In this document: positions 22,465-31,329 of the stretch, piece after piece
Layout of the letters: each line of letters starts with the position of its first letter
Position numbering within the stretch: position 1 is the stretch's first letter
NCBI RefSeq assembly: GCF_000381085.1
Contig: NZ_KB905899.1
Span: forward strand, 434,001-498,000
DNA from: Thiomicrorhabdus arctica DSM 13458
GTDB taxonomy: Bacteria; Pseudomonadota; Gammaproteobacteria; Thiomicrospirales; Thiomicrospiraceae
Direction: 5' to 3'
Length of the DNA: 64,000 nt
Translations under genes and position numbers: made by a program
Notes under the pieces: model-generated
What the model was told of the DNA's origin: nothing
The model's input: the letters and a program-made list of their open reading frames with translations, nothing else
Database searches by the model: none

Positions 22465-23298
22465 ATGGATAACGCACAACTCTCGTTAACTTCTGAGGAT
22501 ATCATCTCGAGAAATAATGTTCGTGTTACTGGGCAGGGGAAACGTACTATCGTGTTAGCGCATGGTTTTGGTTGTGACCAAAATATGTGGCGATTTATGT
22601 GGCCGGCATTAGAAAAGCATTTTAAAGTCGTTGTTTTCGATTATGTTGGCAGCGGTAAGTCTCGTTTATTTTCTTATGACAAAAAGCGCTACCAGGCATT
22701 AGATGGGTATGCACAGGATGTTATTGAGGTGTGCGATACACTTGGTTTAGAAGATGTGATTTTTGTTGGGCATTCTGTGAGTTCGATTATTGGGATGATC
22801 GCTTCTCAACTACGTCCTGAATTGTTCTCAAAATTAGTGATGGTTTGCCCGTCTCCTTGCTTTTTAAATTTAGGTTCTGAGTATTCAGGTGGTTTTGATA
22901 AAGAGGACCTGGAAGAGTTAATTAATTTAATGGATAAGAATTATATCGGTTGGGCTAATTACTTGGCTCCGCTCGTAATGGGACAATCTCATTCCGAAGA
23001 GTTGATCAATGAGTTGTCTGGTAGCTTTTGTTCTACTGATCCTAAGTATTCTAAGCCTTTTGCTCAGGCGACCTTTTTCTCAGATTATCGAAGTATCCTG
23101 TCAAAAGAACTTCATCCCTGTCTTATTTTACAAAGTGCTAATGATTCTTTAGCGGCAGTGGATGTTGGAGAGTATATGAAGGAACAAATCCCGAACGCTA
23201 CATTTGAGATTATAGATGGAACGGGACATTGCTTGCACATGACGGAACCAGATAAGGTTTTACAAAGCATGTATTCTTTTTTAAATATACCCGTTTAA
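22465..23298 (+). CDS. RsbQ-like alpha/beta hydrolase
   Basis: A 277-aa alpha/beta hydrolase closely resembling Bacillus RsbQ, which makes or delivers a small hydrophobic ligand to the PAS domain of the phosphatase RsbP in energy-stress signalling. Shared stretches are VLAHGFGCDQNMWRFMWPALE, VVFDYVGSGKS, YQALDGYAQDVIEVC, DKNYIGWAN and SFCSTDP. The triad is Ser104 (GHSVS), Asp227 (ANDS) and His255 (TGHCLHM). AAGGA precedes the ATG. The next gene, 10 bases downstream, starts with a PAS-like domain and ends in GGDEF, so the pair repeats the hydrolase/PAS partnership with a c-di-GMP output. Confidence 0.92.
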   Translation: MDNAQLSLTSEDIISRNNVRVTGQGKRTIVLAHGFGCDQNMWRFMWPALEKHFKVVVFDYVGSGKSRLFSYDKKRYQALDGYAQDVIEVCDTLGLEDVIFVGHSVSSIIGMIASQLRPELFSKLVMVCPSPCFLNLGSEYSGGFDKEDLEELINLMDKNYIGWANYLAPLVMGQSHSEELINELSGSFCSTDPKYSKPFAQATFFSDYRSILSKELHPCLILQSANDSLAAVDVGEYMKEQIPNATFEIIDGTGHCLHMTEPDKVLQSMYSFLNIPV

Positions 23299-23308
23299 GG
23301 TTGTTTAA

Positions 23309-24196
23309 GTGCTAAATAAATTTTCATGTGGTCTATTTACCAGTGACATCAAAAATGGAGATATTGAATATACGAATGATTATGTATGTGATGTGCTAGA
23401 TTATAGTAAAGGAAGTTTAATCGGCTTAAAATTGAATTTGTTATTTAGTAAGGCTTCTTTAATTTTTTTGGAGAGTTATCTATACCCAATGCTTTTAAAA
23501 GAGCATGAAATGTTTGAAATTCAATTAACAGTGTTGAATACCAAGCATGAGCGAATCCCTATCACTGCAAACGTTAAGATTCAGGACGACAAACTATATT
23601 GGTCCATTTTTACGGCTATCAATCGTGACAAACTGTATCAAGAGTTACTTGATATTAGAGATCAACTCGAACAACAAGCTGAAATATTAGAACTCAAGGC
23701 AACTACTGATTCGCTTACGTCTTTACTTAACAGACGCGCAGCCATTTTTGAATCTGAGAAGTTAATTAACCAAGCTTATCGAACTGGATCTTCTTTATCT
23801 TTTGTTATGGTTGATATTGACTATTTTAAACGGATTAATGATGAATTAGGTCACCAAAAAGGTGATGAAGTGCTCGTTGACGTTGGAAAGGTTTTACATG
23901 AGGTTTTTCGAAAAACGGATGTTATAGCCAGGTGGGGGGGAGAAGAATTTATGATTGTTCTGTACGATACACCTTTTGACGATGCACAGGCACTTTGTCA
24001 GAGATTACATCAAAATTTGAATAGTATTATCACGCTTAATAAGCCTTTGACAGTAAGTATAGGCGTGGCAGTGTGTAACTTCGGAAGCGGTAAAAGCACT
24101 GACCTTATGTCGGTTTTAGCTGAAGCTGACAGGATGTTATATAAGGCAAAAAACAATGGTCGCAATCGAACTGAAATGACCTGTTATATAAAGTAA
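23309..24196 (+). CDS. PAS-GGDEF diguanylate cyclase, partner of RsbQ-like hydrolase
   Basis: A 295-aa cytosolic diguanylate cyclase making c-di-GMP. The PAS-like sensory domain is about 1-105 (GLFTSDIKNGDIEYTNDYVCDVL, SKGSLIGLKLNLLF), followed by a short coiled coil (107-130) and a GGDEF domain (~132-290): DSLTSLLNRRA, MVDIDYFKRINDELGH, GGEEF at 210-214. An inhibitory I-site RKTD (201-204) lies five residues before GGEEF, so product inhibition is expected. The start is GTG at 23309 with AAGG before it. The PAS domain is the likely docking or ligand site for the hydrolase encoded just upstream (inference by analogy with RsbQ/RsbP). Confidence 0.9.
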   Translation: MLNKFSCGLFTSDIKNGDIEYTNDYVCDVLDYSKGSLIGLKLNLLFSKASLIFLESYLYPMLLKEHEMFEIQLTVLNTKHERIPITANVKIQDDKLYWSIFTAINRDKLYQELLDIRDQLEQQAEILELKATTDSLTSLLNRRAAIFESEKLINQAYRTGSSLSFVMVDIDYFKRINDELGHQKGDEVLVDVGKVLHEVFRKTDVIARWGGEEFMIVLYDTPFDDAQALCQRLHQNLNSIITLNKPLTVSIGVAVCNFGSGKSTDLMSVLAEADRMLYKAKNNGRNRTEMTCYIK

Positions 24197-24267
24197 GTTC
24201 GGTGCGTTAGATCATAAACGAATAAAAATCAATTGAGGTTTGAGTCCAGTTAATTTAATTTAATTTG

Positions 24268-24279
24268 ACCAGGCCTGGT
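24268..24279. repeat. dispersed palindrome copy 7
   Basis: Exact core in the same TTAATTTG-core-TATTT-CAAAGTATTAAA context as copy 5, and likewise followed at once by a terminator. Confidence 0.9.
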
Positions 24280-24293
24280 TATTTCAAAGTATT

Positions 24294-24321
24294 AAAAAGC
24301 CCGCATAACACGGGCTTTTTT
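24294..24321. terminator. bidirectional terminator between GGDEF gene and rhlE
   Basis: AAAAAGCCCG (24294-24303) and CGGGCTTTTT (24311-24320) pair perfectly with a 7-base loop. It serves two convergent genes. Confidence 0.9.
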
Positions 24322-24350
24322 GTGACTTGCAAAATGCACGACTCTTTACC

Positions 24351-25532
24351 TTACCTTCTCTTAGGCAAGTAATCCAAAATAGAAATCGGTACGACCTTTT
24401 TAACCGGAAAGCCTTCGATCTCTTTACGTGAAATGATTTTCCCCAACAGACTTTCAATCGCACAGAGGTTTTTAAAGTCGTCCTTTGAAACCAACGAGAT
24501 GGCTTCACCAGAAGCACCGGCACGACCAGTACGACCAATGCGGTGAATATAATCTTCAGCAGGGTAAGGCAGGTCGTAATTGACCACGCGACTTAGATCA
24601 TCGATATCAATCCCGCGAGCGGCGATGCCGGTGGCGACTAAAAACTTCAATTTACCCGATTTGAAATCTTCCAATATCTGTTCACGAACGGCCTGGCTTC
24701 TACCGCTATGAATAGAGTCGGCGGTAATGCCACGCTTACCAAGCTGTTCGACCAATTTGGCGGAAGAGTGTTTTTTCTCGACAAAAATAAGTGCCTGATC
24801 CCACTGCTGATCATTAATCAAATGACTTAGTAACGCAGACTTATTGTCCTTGTCTACTGTGATTAACCACTGGTTGATTTTCGGTGTAGTCTTTTTATTA
24901 GGCGAAATGGATATTTCTGCGGCGTCATCATAAACGGTATCGGCTAAATAGCGGATATCATCCGTTAGCGTTGCGGAAAACAGTAAACTTTGACGTTCAC
25001 TCGGCAGACGATCAATGATTTTATTGAGGTCGTCTATAAAACCCATATCCAACATTCTGTCAGCTTCATCTAAGACTAGGATTTCGAGATCATCAAAATA
25101 TAAAGCACGTTGATAGGCCATATCTAATAGTCTACCCGGAGTGGCCACTAGAATATCAATGCCTTCTTCCAAGCGTTCTTTTTGAGCCTCGGAATCCACG
25201 CCGCCATACACCGCCAGAGAACTCAGGTTTAGATACTTCGCATATTGGGCCACATTGGCCTCAACCTGTACGGCGAGTTCGCGTGTAGGGGTCAGGATAA
25301 GCGCACGGATAGACTTACTGCGTAGTTCGCCTTCGGTGCTATCAAGTTTCTGCAACATAGGCAGCACAAAACTGGCGGTTTTACCGGTACCCGTTTGTGC
25401 TGCCGCGATTAGGTCTCGACCGGATAGAATGATCGGTATGGCCTGTTTCTGAATGTCGGTGGGTTTGCTGTAACCCGCCTCCGAAACGGCTTTTAAAATA
25501 GGATCACTTAATCCAAGTTTTGAAAATGACAT
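24351..25532 (-). CDS. rhlE: DEAD-box ATP-dependent RNA helicase, RhlE type
   Basis: A 393-aa cytosolic RNA helicase for ribosome assembly and RNA turnover. Motifs are the Q motif (GYSKPTDIQKQAIP), Walker A AAQTGTGKT, PTRELAVQ, GG, TPGRLLD, the DEAD box LDEADRMLDMGF, SAT (FSATLTDDI), VATGIAARGIDI and HRIGRTGRAG. Length and absence of a long basic tail fit the RhlE subgroup. The real gene begins MSFSKLGLSDPILKAVSEAGY at 25532. Confidence 0.93.
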   Translation of the reverse strand: MSFSKLGLSDPILKAVSEAGYSKPTDIQKQAIPIILSGRDLIAAAQTGTGKTASFVLPMLQKLDSTEGELRSKSIRALILTPTRELAVQVEANVAQYAKYLNLSSLAVYGGVDSEAQKERLEEGIDILVATPGRLLDMAYQRALYFDDLEILVLDEADRMLDMGFIDDLNKIIDRLPSERQSLLFSATLTDDIRYLADTVYDDAAEISISPNKKTTPKINQWLITVDKDNKSALLSHLINDQQWDQALIFVEKKHSSAKLVEQLGKRGITADSIHSGRSQAVREQILEDFKSGKLKFLVATGIAARGIDIDDLSRVVNYDLPYPAEDYIHRIGRTGRAGASGEAISLVSKDDFKNLCAIESLLGKIISRKEIEGFPVKKVVPISILDYLPKRR

Positions 25533-25623
25533 ATAAAACCTTTGTGGTTATGAACAATCAACGGACTATTCTTTAATATGGGGCACATAATTGGAGCTTT
25601 GCTTAAAGCGGGTTTTTTAACTT

Positions 25624-25635
25624 ACCAGGCCTGGT
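25624..25635. repeat. dispersed palindrome copy 8
   Basis: Exact core in the gap between rhlE and fdxA. GCGGGTTTTTTAACTT lies just before it. Confidence 0.9.
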
Positions 25636-25710
25636 CAATTTTAATTCTAATTCTAATTCAGATCATTGGCTTCGGCGGTGACAAGGGCAAATAGGGCGAT
25701 TATTCGATGG

Positions 25711-26037
25711 TTATTCAATAATCAGATATTGCTCTTTGCCTGTTACACCACCCCACTCATCAGCATCTGCGGGGGCAGGGATGACCTCGGTTATGACTGG
25801 CCAAAGCTTCGCAAGTTCTATGTTTAATTCACGATAATGCTGCATGTTTTCGGGCAAAGCATCTTCTTGATAAATCGCGTCGACCGGGCATTCTGGCGTG
25901 CATAAATCACAATCGATACACACTTCAGGATCAATTGCTAAAAAGTTGGGTCCTTCATGAAATGCATCAACGGGACAAACCGCCACACAATCGGTGTATT
26001 TACATTTAATGCAATTTTCGGTAACGACAAATGCCAT
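25711..26037 (-). CDS. fdxA: 7Fe-ferredoxin FdxA
   Basis: A 108-aa ferredoxin with one [3Fe-4S] and one [4Fe-4S] cluster, nearly identical in pattern to Azotobacter ferredoxin [25 protein letters not shown], then [24 protein letters not shown]. Electron carrier in the cytosol. The gene starts at ATG 26037; longer in-frame readings add residues absent from the family. It is next to a large flavoprotein gene transcribed the other way, but no functional link is evident. Confidence 0.95.
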   Translation of the reverse strand: MAFVVTENCIKCKYTDCVAVCPVDAFHEGPNFLAIDPEVCIDCDLCTPECPVDAIYQEDALPENMQHYRELNIELAKLWPVITEVIPAPADADEWGGVTGKEQYLIIE

Positions 26038-26224
26038 ATTCTTTCTTCGCCATGGAGTATCAATTTCTGCTAAAATTTCGTGATTAACGCCTAATTTTTC
26101 AAGTGCAAGTATACTACTTAATGGTTTGCAGATTGCAAGATTCAATCAAGTCGTTGCAGGCCTTGAACGTTAATTTTTTTATTTATATTTACTATAGCTA
26201 AGTAACATAAATTTTGGATATCCT

Positions 26225-27832
26225 ATGATTCGTATCACCAATGTAAAACTCCCTCTAGACCATAACGAAGCCCAACTTAGAAAAGCGGTTTTATCGATGC
26301 TTTTTATCAAAGAAGATCAGCTGGTCGATTTCACTATTTTTAGACGTGGTTTTGATGCCCGCAGTAAGCATAAGATAGATTTGCTGTACACCATTGATGT
26401 GTCAACAGACAATGATGAGGCTGTGATAAAAGATAACTACGATAATCCAGATGTTAGGCTCGCACCTGATATGACCTATCAGTATGTAACGCAAGCGCCT
26501 GAAGATTTAGCCGAACGTCCCGTCGTGATTGGGTTTGGACCTTGTGGAATTTTTGTGGGTTTGGTGTTGGCGGAGATGGGTTATAAACCGATTATTCTGG
26601 ACCGTGGTAAAGAAGTGCGTGAACGTACCAAAGACACTTTTGGTTTTTGGCGAAATAGAACGTTGAATACCGAATCGAATGTACAGTTTGGCGAAGGGGG
26701 CGCGGGCACTTTCTCGGATGGAAAGTTGTGGACACAGGTTAAAGATAAAAAACATTATGGCCGTAAAGTGCTGAATGATTTTGTGGCCGCTGGAGCACCA
26801 GACGAAATTTTATATGTGAGTAAGCCACATATCGGTACCTTTAAATTGGTGGGCATGGTCGAAAAAATGCGCGCTAAAATCATTGAGCTGGGCGGTGAAA
26901 TTCGCTTTAGCGCACGGGTTGATGATCTGCATATTGAAGACGGTCAAGTGACTGGGCTGACCCTGTCGGATGGCCAACAAATCAAATCGAAACATATCGC
27001 TTTAGCCACCGGGCATAGTGCACGTGATACCTTTGAAATGTTGTATGCAAAAGGGGTGTATATGGAAGCTAAGTCTTTTTCGATAGGTTTTCGTATCGAG
27101 CATAATCAATCGGCGATTGACGAGGTTCTGTTTGGCAAAAATTCTGGAAACCCGATCTTAGGCGCCGCAGATTACAAGTTGGTGCATCACTGCAAAAATG
27201 GGCGTTCTGTTTATAGTTTCTGTATGTGCCCTGGCGGAACCGTGGTCGCAGCCACCTCCGAAGAGCATCGAGTGGTGACGAACGGCATGAGCCAATATTC
27301 ACGTAATGAGCGCAATGCCAACAGCGCGATCGTGGTCGGGATTGATCCAAGTGATTATCCTGATAAGGGTCCATTGGCGGGGATTGAGTTACAGCGTCAA
27401 CTGGAAAGCGCGGCTTATGTGTTGGGTGGTGAAAATTATGATGCCCCTGCACAGTTGGTAGGGGACTATTTGGCGGGTAAATCCTCTTCTCAAGTGGGCA
27501 AGGTAGAGCCTTCCTATAAACCGGGCATCAAACTAACGGATATGACCGATATATTGCCTGCTTACTGTCTTGAGGCGATTCGTGAAGCCATTCCGGCTTT
27601 CAATAAAAAAATCCGTGGGTTTGCGATGAGGGATGCATTATTGACGGGTGTTGAAACCCGTACCTCATCCCCTGTAAGCATTAAACGTGGCGCGGACTAT
27701 CAAAGCATAAATACCAAGGGGTTGTATCCTGCGGGCGAAGGCGCGGGTTATGCAGGGGGTATTATGTCAGCGGCCATTGATGGTATTCGAGTGGCCGAAG
27801 CCATGGCGCTTGCAATCAATAAAGCGGATTAA
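26225..27832 (+). CDS. FAD-dependent oxidoreductase (COG2509 type)
   Basis: A 535-aa predicted flavoprotein of the uncharacterised FAD-dependent dehydrogenase group. An N-terminal domain (~1-95) precedes the FAD site GFGPCGIFVGLVLAEMGYKPIILDRG (~100-125). Further hallmarks are TESNVQFGEGGAGTFSDGKL, KPHIGTFKL, LATGHSARDTF, CMCPGGTVVAA and, near the end, YPAGEGAGYAGGIMSAAIDG, which closes the FAD site. Substrate is not known. No partner gene is evident. Confidence 0.9.
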   Translation: MIRITNVKLPLDHNEAQLRKAVLSMLFIKEDQLVDFTIFRRGFDARSKHKIDLLYTIDVSTDNDEAVIKDNYDNPDVRLAPDMTYQYVTQAPEDLAERPVVIGFGPCGIFVGLVLAEMGYKPIILDRGKEVRERTKDTFGFWRNRTLNTESNVQFGEGGAGTFSDGKLWTQVKDKKHYGRKVLNDFVAAGAPDEILYVSKPHIGTFKLVGMVEKMRAKIIELGGEIRFSARVDDLHIEDGQVTGLTLSDGQQIKSKHIALATGHSARDTFEMLYAKGVYMEAKSFSIGFRIEHNQSAIDEVLFGKNSGNPILGAADYKLVHHCKNGRSVYSFCMCPGGTVVAATSEEHRVVTNGMSQYSRNERNANSAIVVGIDPSDYPDKGPLAGIELQRQLESAAYVLGGENYDAPAQLVGDYLAGKSSSQVGKVEPSYKPGIKLTDMTDILPAYCLEAIREAIPAFNKKIRGFAMRDALLTGVETRTSSPVSIKRGADYQSINTKGLYPAGEGAGYAGGIMSAAIDGIRVAEAMALAINKAD

Positions 27833-27926
27833 ATAAAGCTTGTTGTTAAGCGAATGAATGGTTTTTACCGCGAATGCGCAGTCACTTAACTTCAATAGAA
27901 CATAATTTAAAATAAGGTGATCAAAT

Positions 27927-28367
27927 ATGGACTTAAATGTATACCTTTCAGGTGAAATACACACGGACTGGAGAGCGAAAATAATGGAAGGGTGCAAAGC
28001 AAATAATCTTTCTATCTCTTTTTCGTCAGCCATCACAGACCATGACGCGAGTGATGCAGCGGGCGATGTATTAGGCGGTGAAGAAAAGGGCTTTTGGCGC
28101 GATCATAAATCAGCCAAGGTAAACGCCATTAGGACGAAAACGTTAATTGAAAACTGCGATGTTGCCATTATTCGCTTTGGTGACAAATACAAGCAATGGA
28201 ACGCTGCTTTTGACGCAGGGTATTGCGCAGCTCTGGATACGCCTTATATTACGCTTCATGGTGAAGATATCATTCATCCGCTTAAAGAAGTAGATGCCGC
28301 GGCACTCGCATGGGCAACCACCCCAGAACAAGTCGTGGATGTTTTGAAATATGTGATTGGAAAGTAA
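27927..28367 (+). CDS. YtoQ family protein
   Basis: A 146-aa cytosolic protein of the YtoQ family, which has a nucleoside 2-deoxyribosyltransferase-like fold. Visible are VYLSGEIHTDWR at the N-terminus, DHDASDAAGD, FWRDHKSAKVNAIRT, CDVAIIRFGDKYKQWNAAFDAGYCAAL and ITLHGEDIIHPLKEVD. AAGG lies before the ATG. Function unproven; nucleotide-related hydrolase or transferase is the usual guess from the fold. Confidence 0.9.
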   Translation: MDLNVYLSGEIHTDWRAKIMEGCKANNLSISFSSAITDHDASDAAGDVLGGEEKGFWRDHKSAKVNAIRTKTLIENCDVAIIRFGDKYKQWNAAFDAGYCAALDTPYITLHGEDIIHPLKEVDAAALAWATTPEQVVDVLKYVIGK

Positions 28368-28793
28368 CGCAGCATCTTGAACAACTATTCATCAAGCCGT
28401 CAGAATCATTGGAATAGAGAGTCTAAAGTAATGTGACCAGGCCTGGTCACGGCTTATGAAGCTTATTTTTTAAAAAGGGCAAGGGTTTATAAAGTAATTT
28501 ATTTTAATAATAAACGGCAGTCAAATGCTTCACTGTGTACATTTAACCTATTGCACTGGCCATGGATTGTAAAGCGCAATGTCTGATGGTCTTACCGTTG
28601 GATATCGAATTTTTAGAGGTTAACAGTACTAACTATTTGTTTTACCTATAAAACCCCTTTTAACCCTATTTAAAGTACTGTTTTATGTATTAGTTTTGTG
28701 TATGAATAGCAAGATAGAATCTGTTCAAATATGCACTCAGACAGATCTTGATTAAGTATGATGCTTAGCATGTTTAACTGAGATAGAAGTCAT
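28368..28793. other. intergenic with palindrome copy 9
   Basis: A 426-bp gap without a recognised gene; it contains the 18-base palindrome at 28433 and presumably the porin promoter. Confidence 0.5.
28433..28450. repeat. dispersed palindrome copy 9, extended to 18 bases
   Basis: GTGACCAGGCCTGGTCAC is perfectly self-complementary over 18 bases; the 12-base core is at 28436-28447. It is the longest form in the window. Confidence 0.95.
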
Positions 28794-30086
28794 ATGAAAA
28801 AGCAAATCCTAAAAAAAGTCCTACCTGCCGCAATTATTGCAGCCAGCTTATCCACATCCGCACAAGCCGCTAACTGGCTAATGCTCCAAGGCACTGAAAA
28901 AGCCAACCAAGCACCCCGTGCAAAAGTATGGGGATTCATGCAACTGGATTACCAAAAAACGGACGATAGCAGACCACCAAGTGGGCTCAAAGCGGCTTTT
29001 AACCAAATGGCGCCCAACTTAACGACTTCAGAAGGATTTAATGTTAGACGTGCTCGAATTGGAGTCCGCGGTAATAATTTTCCACTGGATTCGAAGGTGA
29101 ATTATTTCTTATTAAGTGAGTTTGGCAATAATGGAATCACCACTGGCAAGGGCGCATCTCAAGGTCAACTCACTGATGCAAGTGTTACCTTAAACCACAT
29201 TAAAGGTGCTCGTATCCGAATGGGGTTATTTAAAACACCTGGCTCTGAAGAAGGCATGCAAAGTGCAACGGTTGGCAACTATATTAACTTTTCAAATGTA
29301 ACCGATCGTATTTCAAATGAAAGATTTTATGATGAACCTACCAATAACAGTGGACGTAATGGTTCTGTTTCTGCTTTCCGAGATCTTGGTATACAGGTCT
29401 TTGATTCATTTGATATAAAAGGCTGGGAAACCAGTTATGCCTTAATGTTGGGTAATGGTAACGGACTTGCACGCACGGATAATAATCAGTTTTTGGATAC
29501 CTATGCTTATTTGTCTACGGAGAAAGTGTTTGGTAAAAGCGAAGGTGGACGACGTCACGGTTTTAAGCTTTATGCCTGGAATCATGAAGGCAAACGTACG
29601 TTTAAAACCACGCCTGGTGAAAAATCATTGAGCCGTTCTGGTTTAGGAACGACTTATGCAGATGGAAAGTATCGTGCTACGGCCGAATATATTATTGCTG
29701 ACGGCATGATTTACGGTGGGTCAGCGGGCGCTAAAACACCAGCAGATGGTGCACTTTTCAGCACTCAAACAGATCAAAAAGCCAACGGTTATTATGTTGA
29801 CTTAGGTTACCGCGTCAAGCCAAATGTTGAACTTAACCTACGTTATGATCGCTTAAACAGTGGCACTGAAAAAGATGCTAATTCCGGTAAAAATTCGGAT
29901 GTTCAAAGAGAGTTTTCAACGACGACTCTAGGCGTTCAATACTTCTTTAATAAGAAAACAACCTTGATGGCTAACTATGAAATTCGTGATGTTAAGGCAC
30001 CAACGGCCCCTTCGACGGCACCTGTTCATAAAGTACTAGATGCTGTTGATAACCGTATCGCCCTACAAGTGAGAGTTGTCTATTAA
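28794..30086 (+). CDS. outer-membrane porin, OprO/OprP-like
   Basis: A 430-aa outer-membrane beta-barrel. Signal peptide 1-25 (VLPAAIIAASLSTSAQAA). The mature part begins with a strand KVWGFMQLDYQK and has the family pattern FNVRRARIGVRGNNFPLDSKVNYFLLSEFGNNG and ARIRMGLFKTPGSEEGMQS of phosphate-selective-porin-like proteins. It ends ...NRIALQVRVVY, with a terminal aromatic residue as expected for barrel assembly. Specificity is unknown; these porins favour anions, which would suit sulfur oxyanions or phosphate (inference). Single gene. Confidence 0.85.
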   Translation: MKKQILKKVLPAAIIAASLSTSAQAANWLMLQGTEKANQAPRAKVWGFMQLDYQKTDDSRPPSGLKAAFNQMAPNLTTSEGFNVRRARIGVRGNNFPLDSKVNYFLLSEFGNNGITTGKGASQGQLTDASVTLNHIKGARIRMGLFKTPGSEEGMQSATVGNYINFSNVTDRISNERFYDEPTNNSGRNGSVSAFRDLGIQVFDSFDIKGWETSYALMLGNGNGLARTDNNQFLDTYAYLSTEKVFGKSEGGRRHGFKLYAWNHEGKRTFKTTPGEKSLSRSGLGTTYADGKYRATAEYIIADGMIYGGSAGAKTPADGALFSTQTDQKANGYYVDLGYRVKPNVELNLRYDRLNSGTEKDANSGKNSDVQREFSTTTLGVQYFFNKKTTLMANYEIRDVKAPTAPSTAPVHKVLDAVDNRIALQVRVVY

Positions 30087-30394
30087 TAAGATTTTGTGAT
30101 CCTATTTTCTCTGTCGAGTGCACTGCTCGACTGAAGGGGAACATCTCGACAAACGGCTGATTCATTCGAAATCTAATGGATTAGCCATGATGATTAGCCC
30201 CTTTCTCCATTCTCTGCCTCTAACCATCTGAATACTTCTCAATAGACGACCTCTCGACAAGCTAGCAGCATCAGTACTTCTTCGATAGAACCTGTTCAAT
30301 AGTGGCTCATCTAACCGTTCTCTGTGTCTCAGTACCATGCGTTCGAGTCAAAATGGATTGGTTTTAACTCTTTGTCTGCAAGTACATTTCTTTT
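30087..30394. other. intergenic with CTCGAC-rich inverted repeats
   Basis: The gap between the convergent porin and rluA genes. GTCGAG (30113) and CTCGAC (30126) form a hairpin around TGCACTG, and further CTCGAC copies occur near 30145 and 30253. No T-run follows, so this is not a standard terminator. Confidence 0.4.
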
Positions 30395-31066
30395 TTAAAA
30401 AGGACAAGAGCATACACCACTGATTCGTTTACCCGTAATAGGATGGTCAAATTCAATTGTGGTGGCGTGTAACATTAGGCGGTTAGCCATAAAAAATGCC
30501 TCATCAGAAGCATACAGGTCGCAGCCCAAAATAGGGTGGCCGAACGCTTCGCTATGCACTCGTAATTGATGGGTTCGCCCAGTGACGGGTTTGAACTCTA
30601 CTCGAGTAATTCGTTTCTCTTTATCTTCATACCGCTCCATCACTTGATAATTTGTTAAAGCTTTTTTCCCCGTTTCGTAACAGACTTTCTGTTGTGGGAA
30701 CGTACCTTTACCAATTGGAAAATTCATGCTGCCAGAGTCTTTGTGTAAGTGGCCATGCAAAATTGCCGTATAGCTTTTAGTCACGGTACGCTCTTGAAAT
30801 TGAGTGCCAATCGCGGCATTAATGGCTTTATTTAAAGCCACAATCATAATGCCAGACGTTCCAAAATCCAGACGATGAACCAGTGTAGGCGTCGGAAATG
30901 CCTTAGCTAAACGTGAATGAACCGAGTCTTGATTGTGTGGTGGTTTACTCGACAGGCTTAACAGTCGGGTGGGCTTATTAATCAACAGCAGGTATTCGTC
31001 CTGATAGAGAATTTCAATCTCTTCATGGCAAACGGGTACGATAAATGGATCAGCTTGAGGTTGCAT
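30395..31066 (-). CDS. rluA: RluA-family 23S rRNA/tRNA pseudouridine synthase
   Basis: About 223 aa, the size of E. coli RluA, which makes pseudouridine 746 in 23S rRNA and 32 in some tRNAs. The catalytic Asp is in LVHRLDFGTSGIMIVAL. Other family parts are YQDEYLLLINKPTRLLSL, ERTVTKSYTAILHG, TRVEFKPVTGRTHQLRVHSEAFGHPILGCDLY and ANRLMLHA. No S4 domain. ATG at 31066 is chosen; a GTG at 31084 would add six residues and neither has a clear ribosome binding site. Confidence 0.88.
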   Translation of the reverse strand: MQPQADPFIVPVCHEEIEILYQDEYLLLINKPTRLLSLSSKPPHNQDSVHSRLAKAFPTPTLVHRLDFGTSGIMIVALNKAINAAIGTQFQERTVTKSYTAILHGHLHKDSGSMNFPIGKGTFPQQKVCYETGKKALTNYQVMERYEDKEKRITRVEFKPVTGRTHQLRVHSEAFGHPILGCDLYASDEAFFMANRLMLHATTIEFDHPITGKRISGVCSCPF

Positions 31067-31188
31067 AGAGTATCGATAAAGCACTAAGTTTTGGGCAAGA
31101 GCGAATTATACCAAAATAAGCACACGGCCTTTTAAGGGAATAGATTAGGCTTATTACTATGGGTGTCCCTCTATTTAAAAAAGAATTC

Positions 31189-31200
31189 ACCAGGCCTGGT
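31189..31200. repeat. dispersed palindrome copy 10
   Basis: Exact core in the 263-bp gap between the divergent rluA and TIGR03790 genes, so it is not tied to a terminator. Confidence 0.9.
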
Positions 31201-31329
31201 CGGTTTATAAAATAATCAGAAATGTACTCATTTATGTCTATTTTGTGTGCATTTTAAGTCATCGTTTTGAATTTATTATGATATGTTTAATCAACTTAAA
31301 TAGATGCATAAGATCCATGGGGAGAGAAA

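Noticed and set aside
30336-30352. GTTCGAGTC resembling a tRNA T-arm
   Set aside because: No acceptor, D or anticodon stems could be paired around it.
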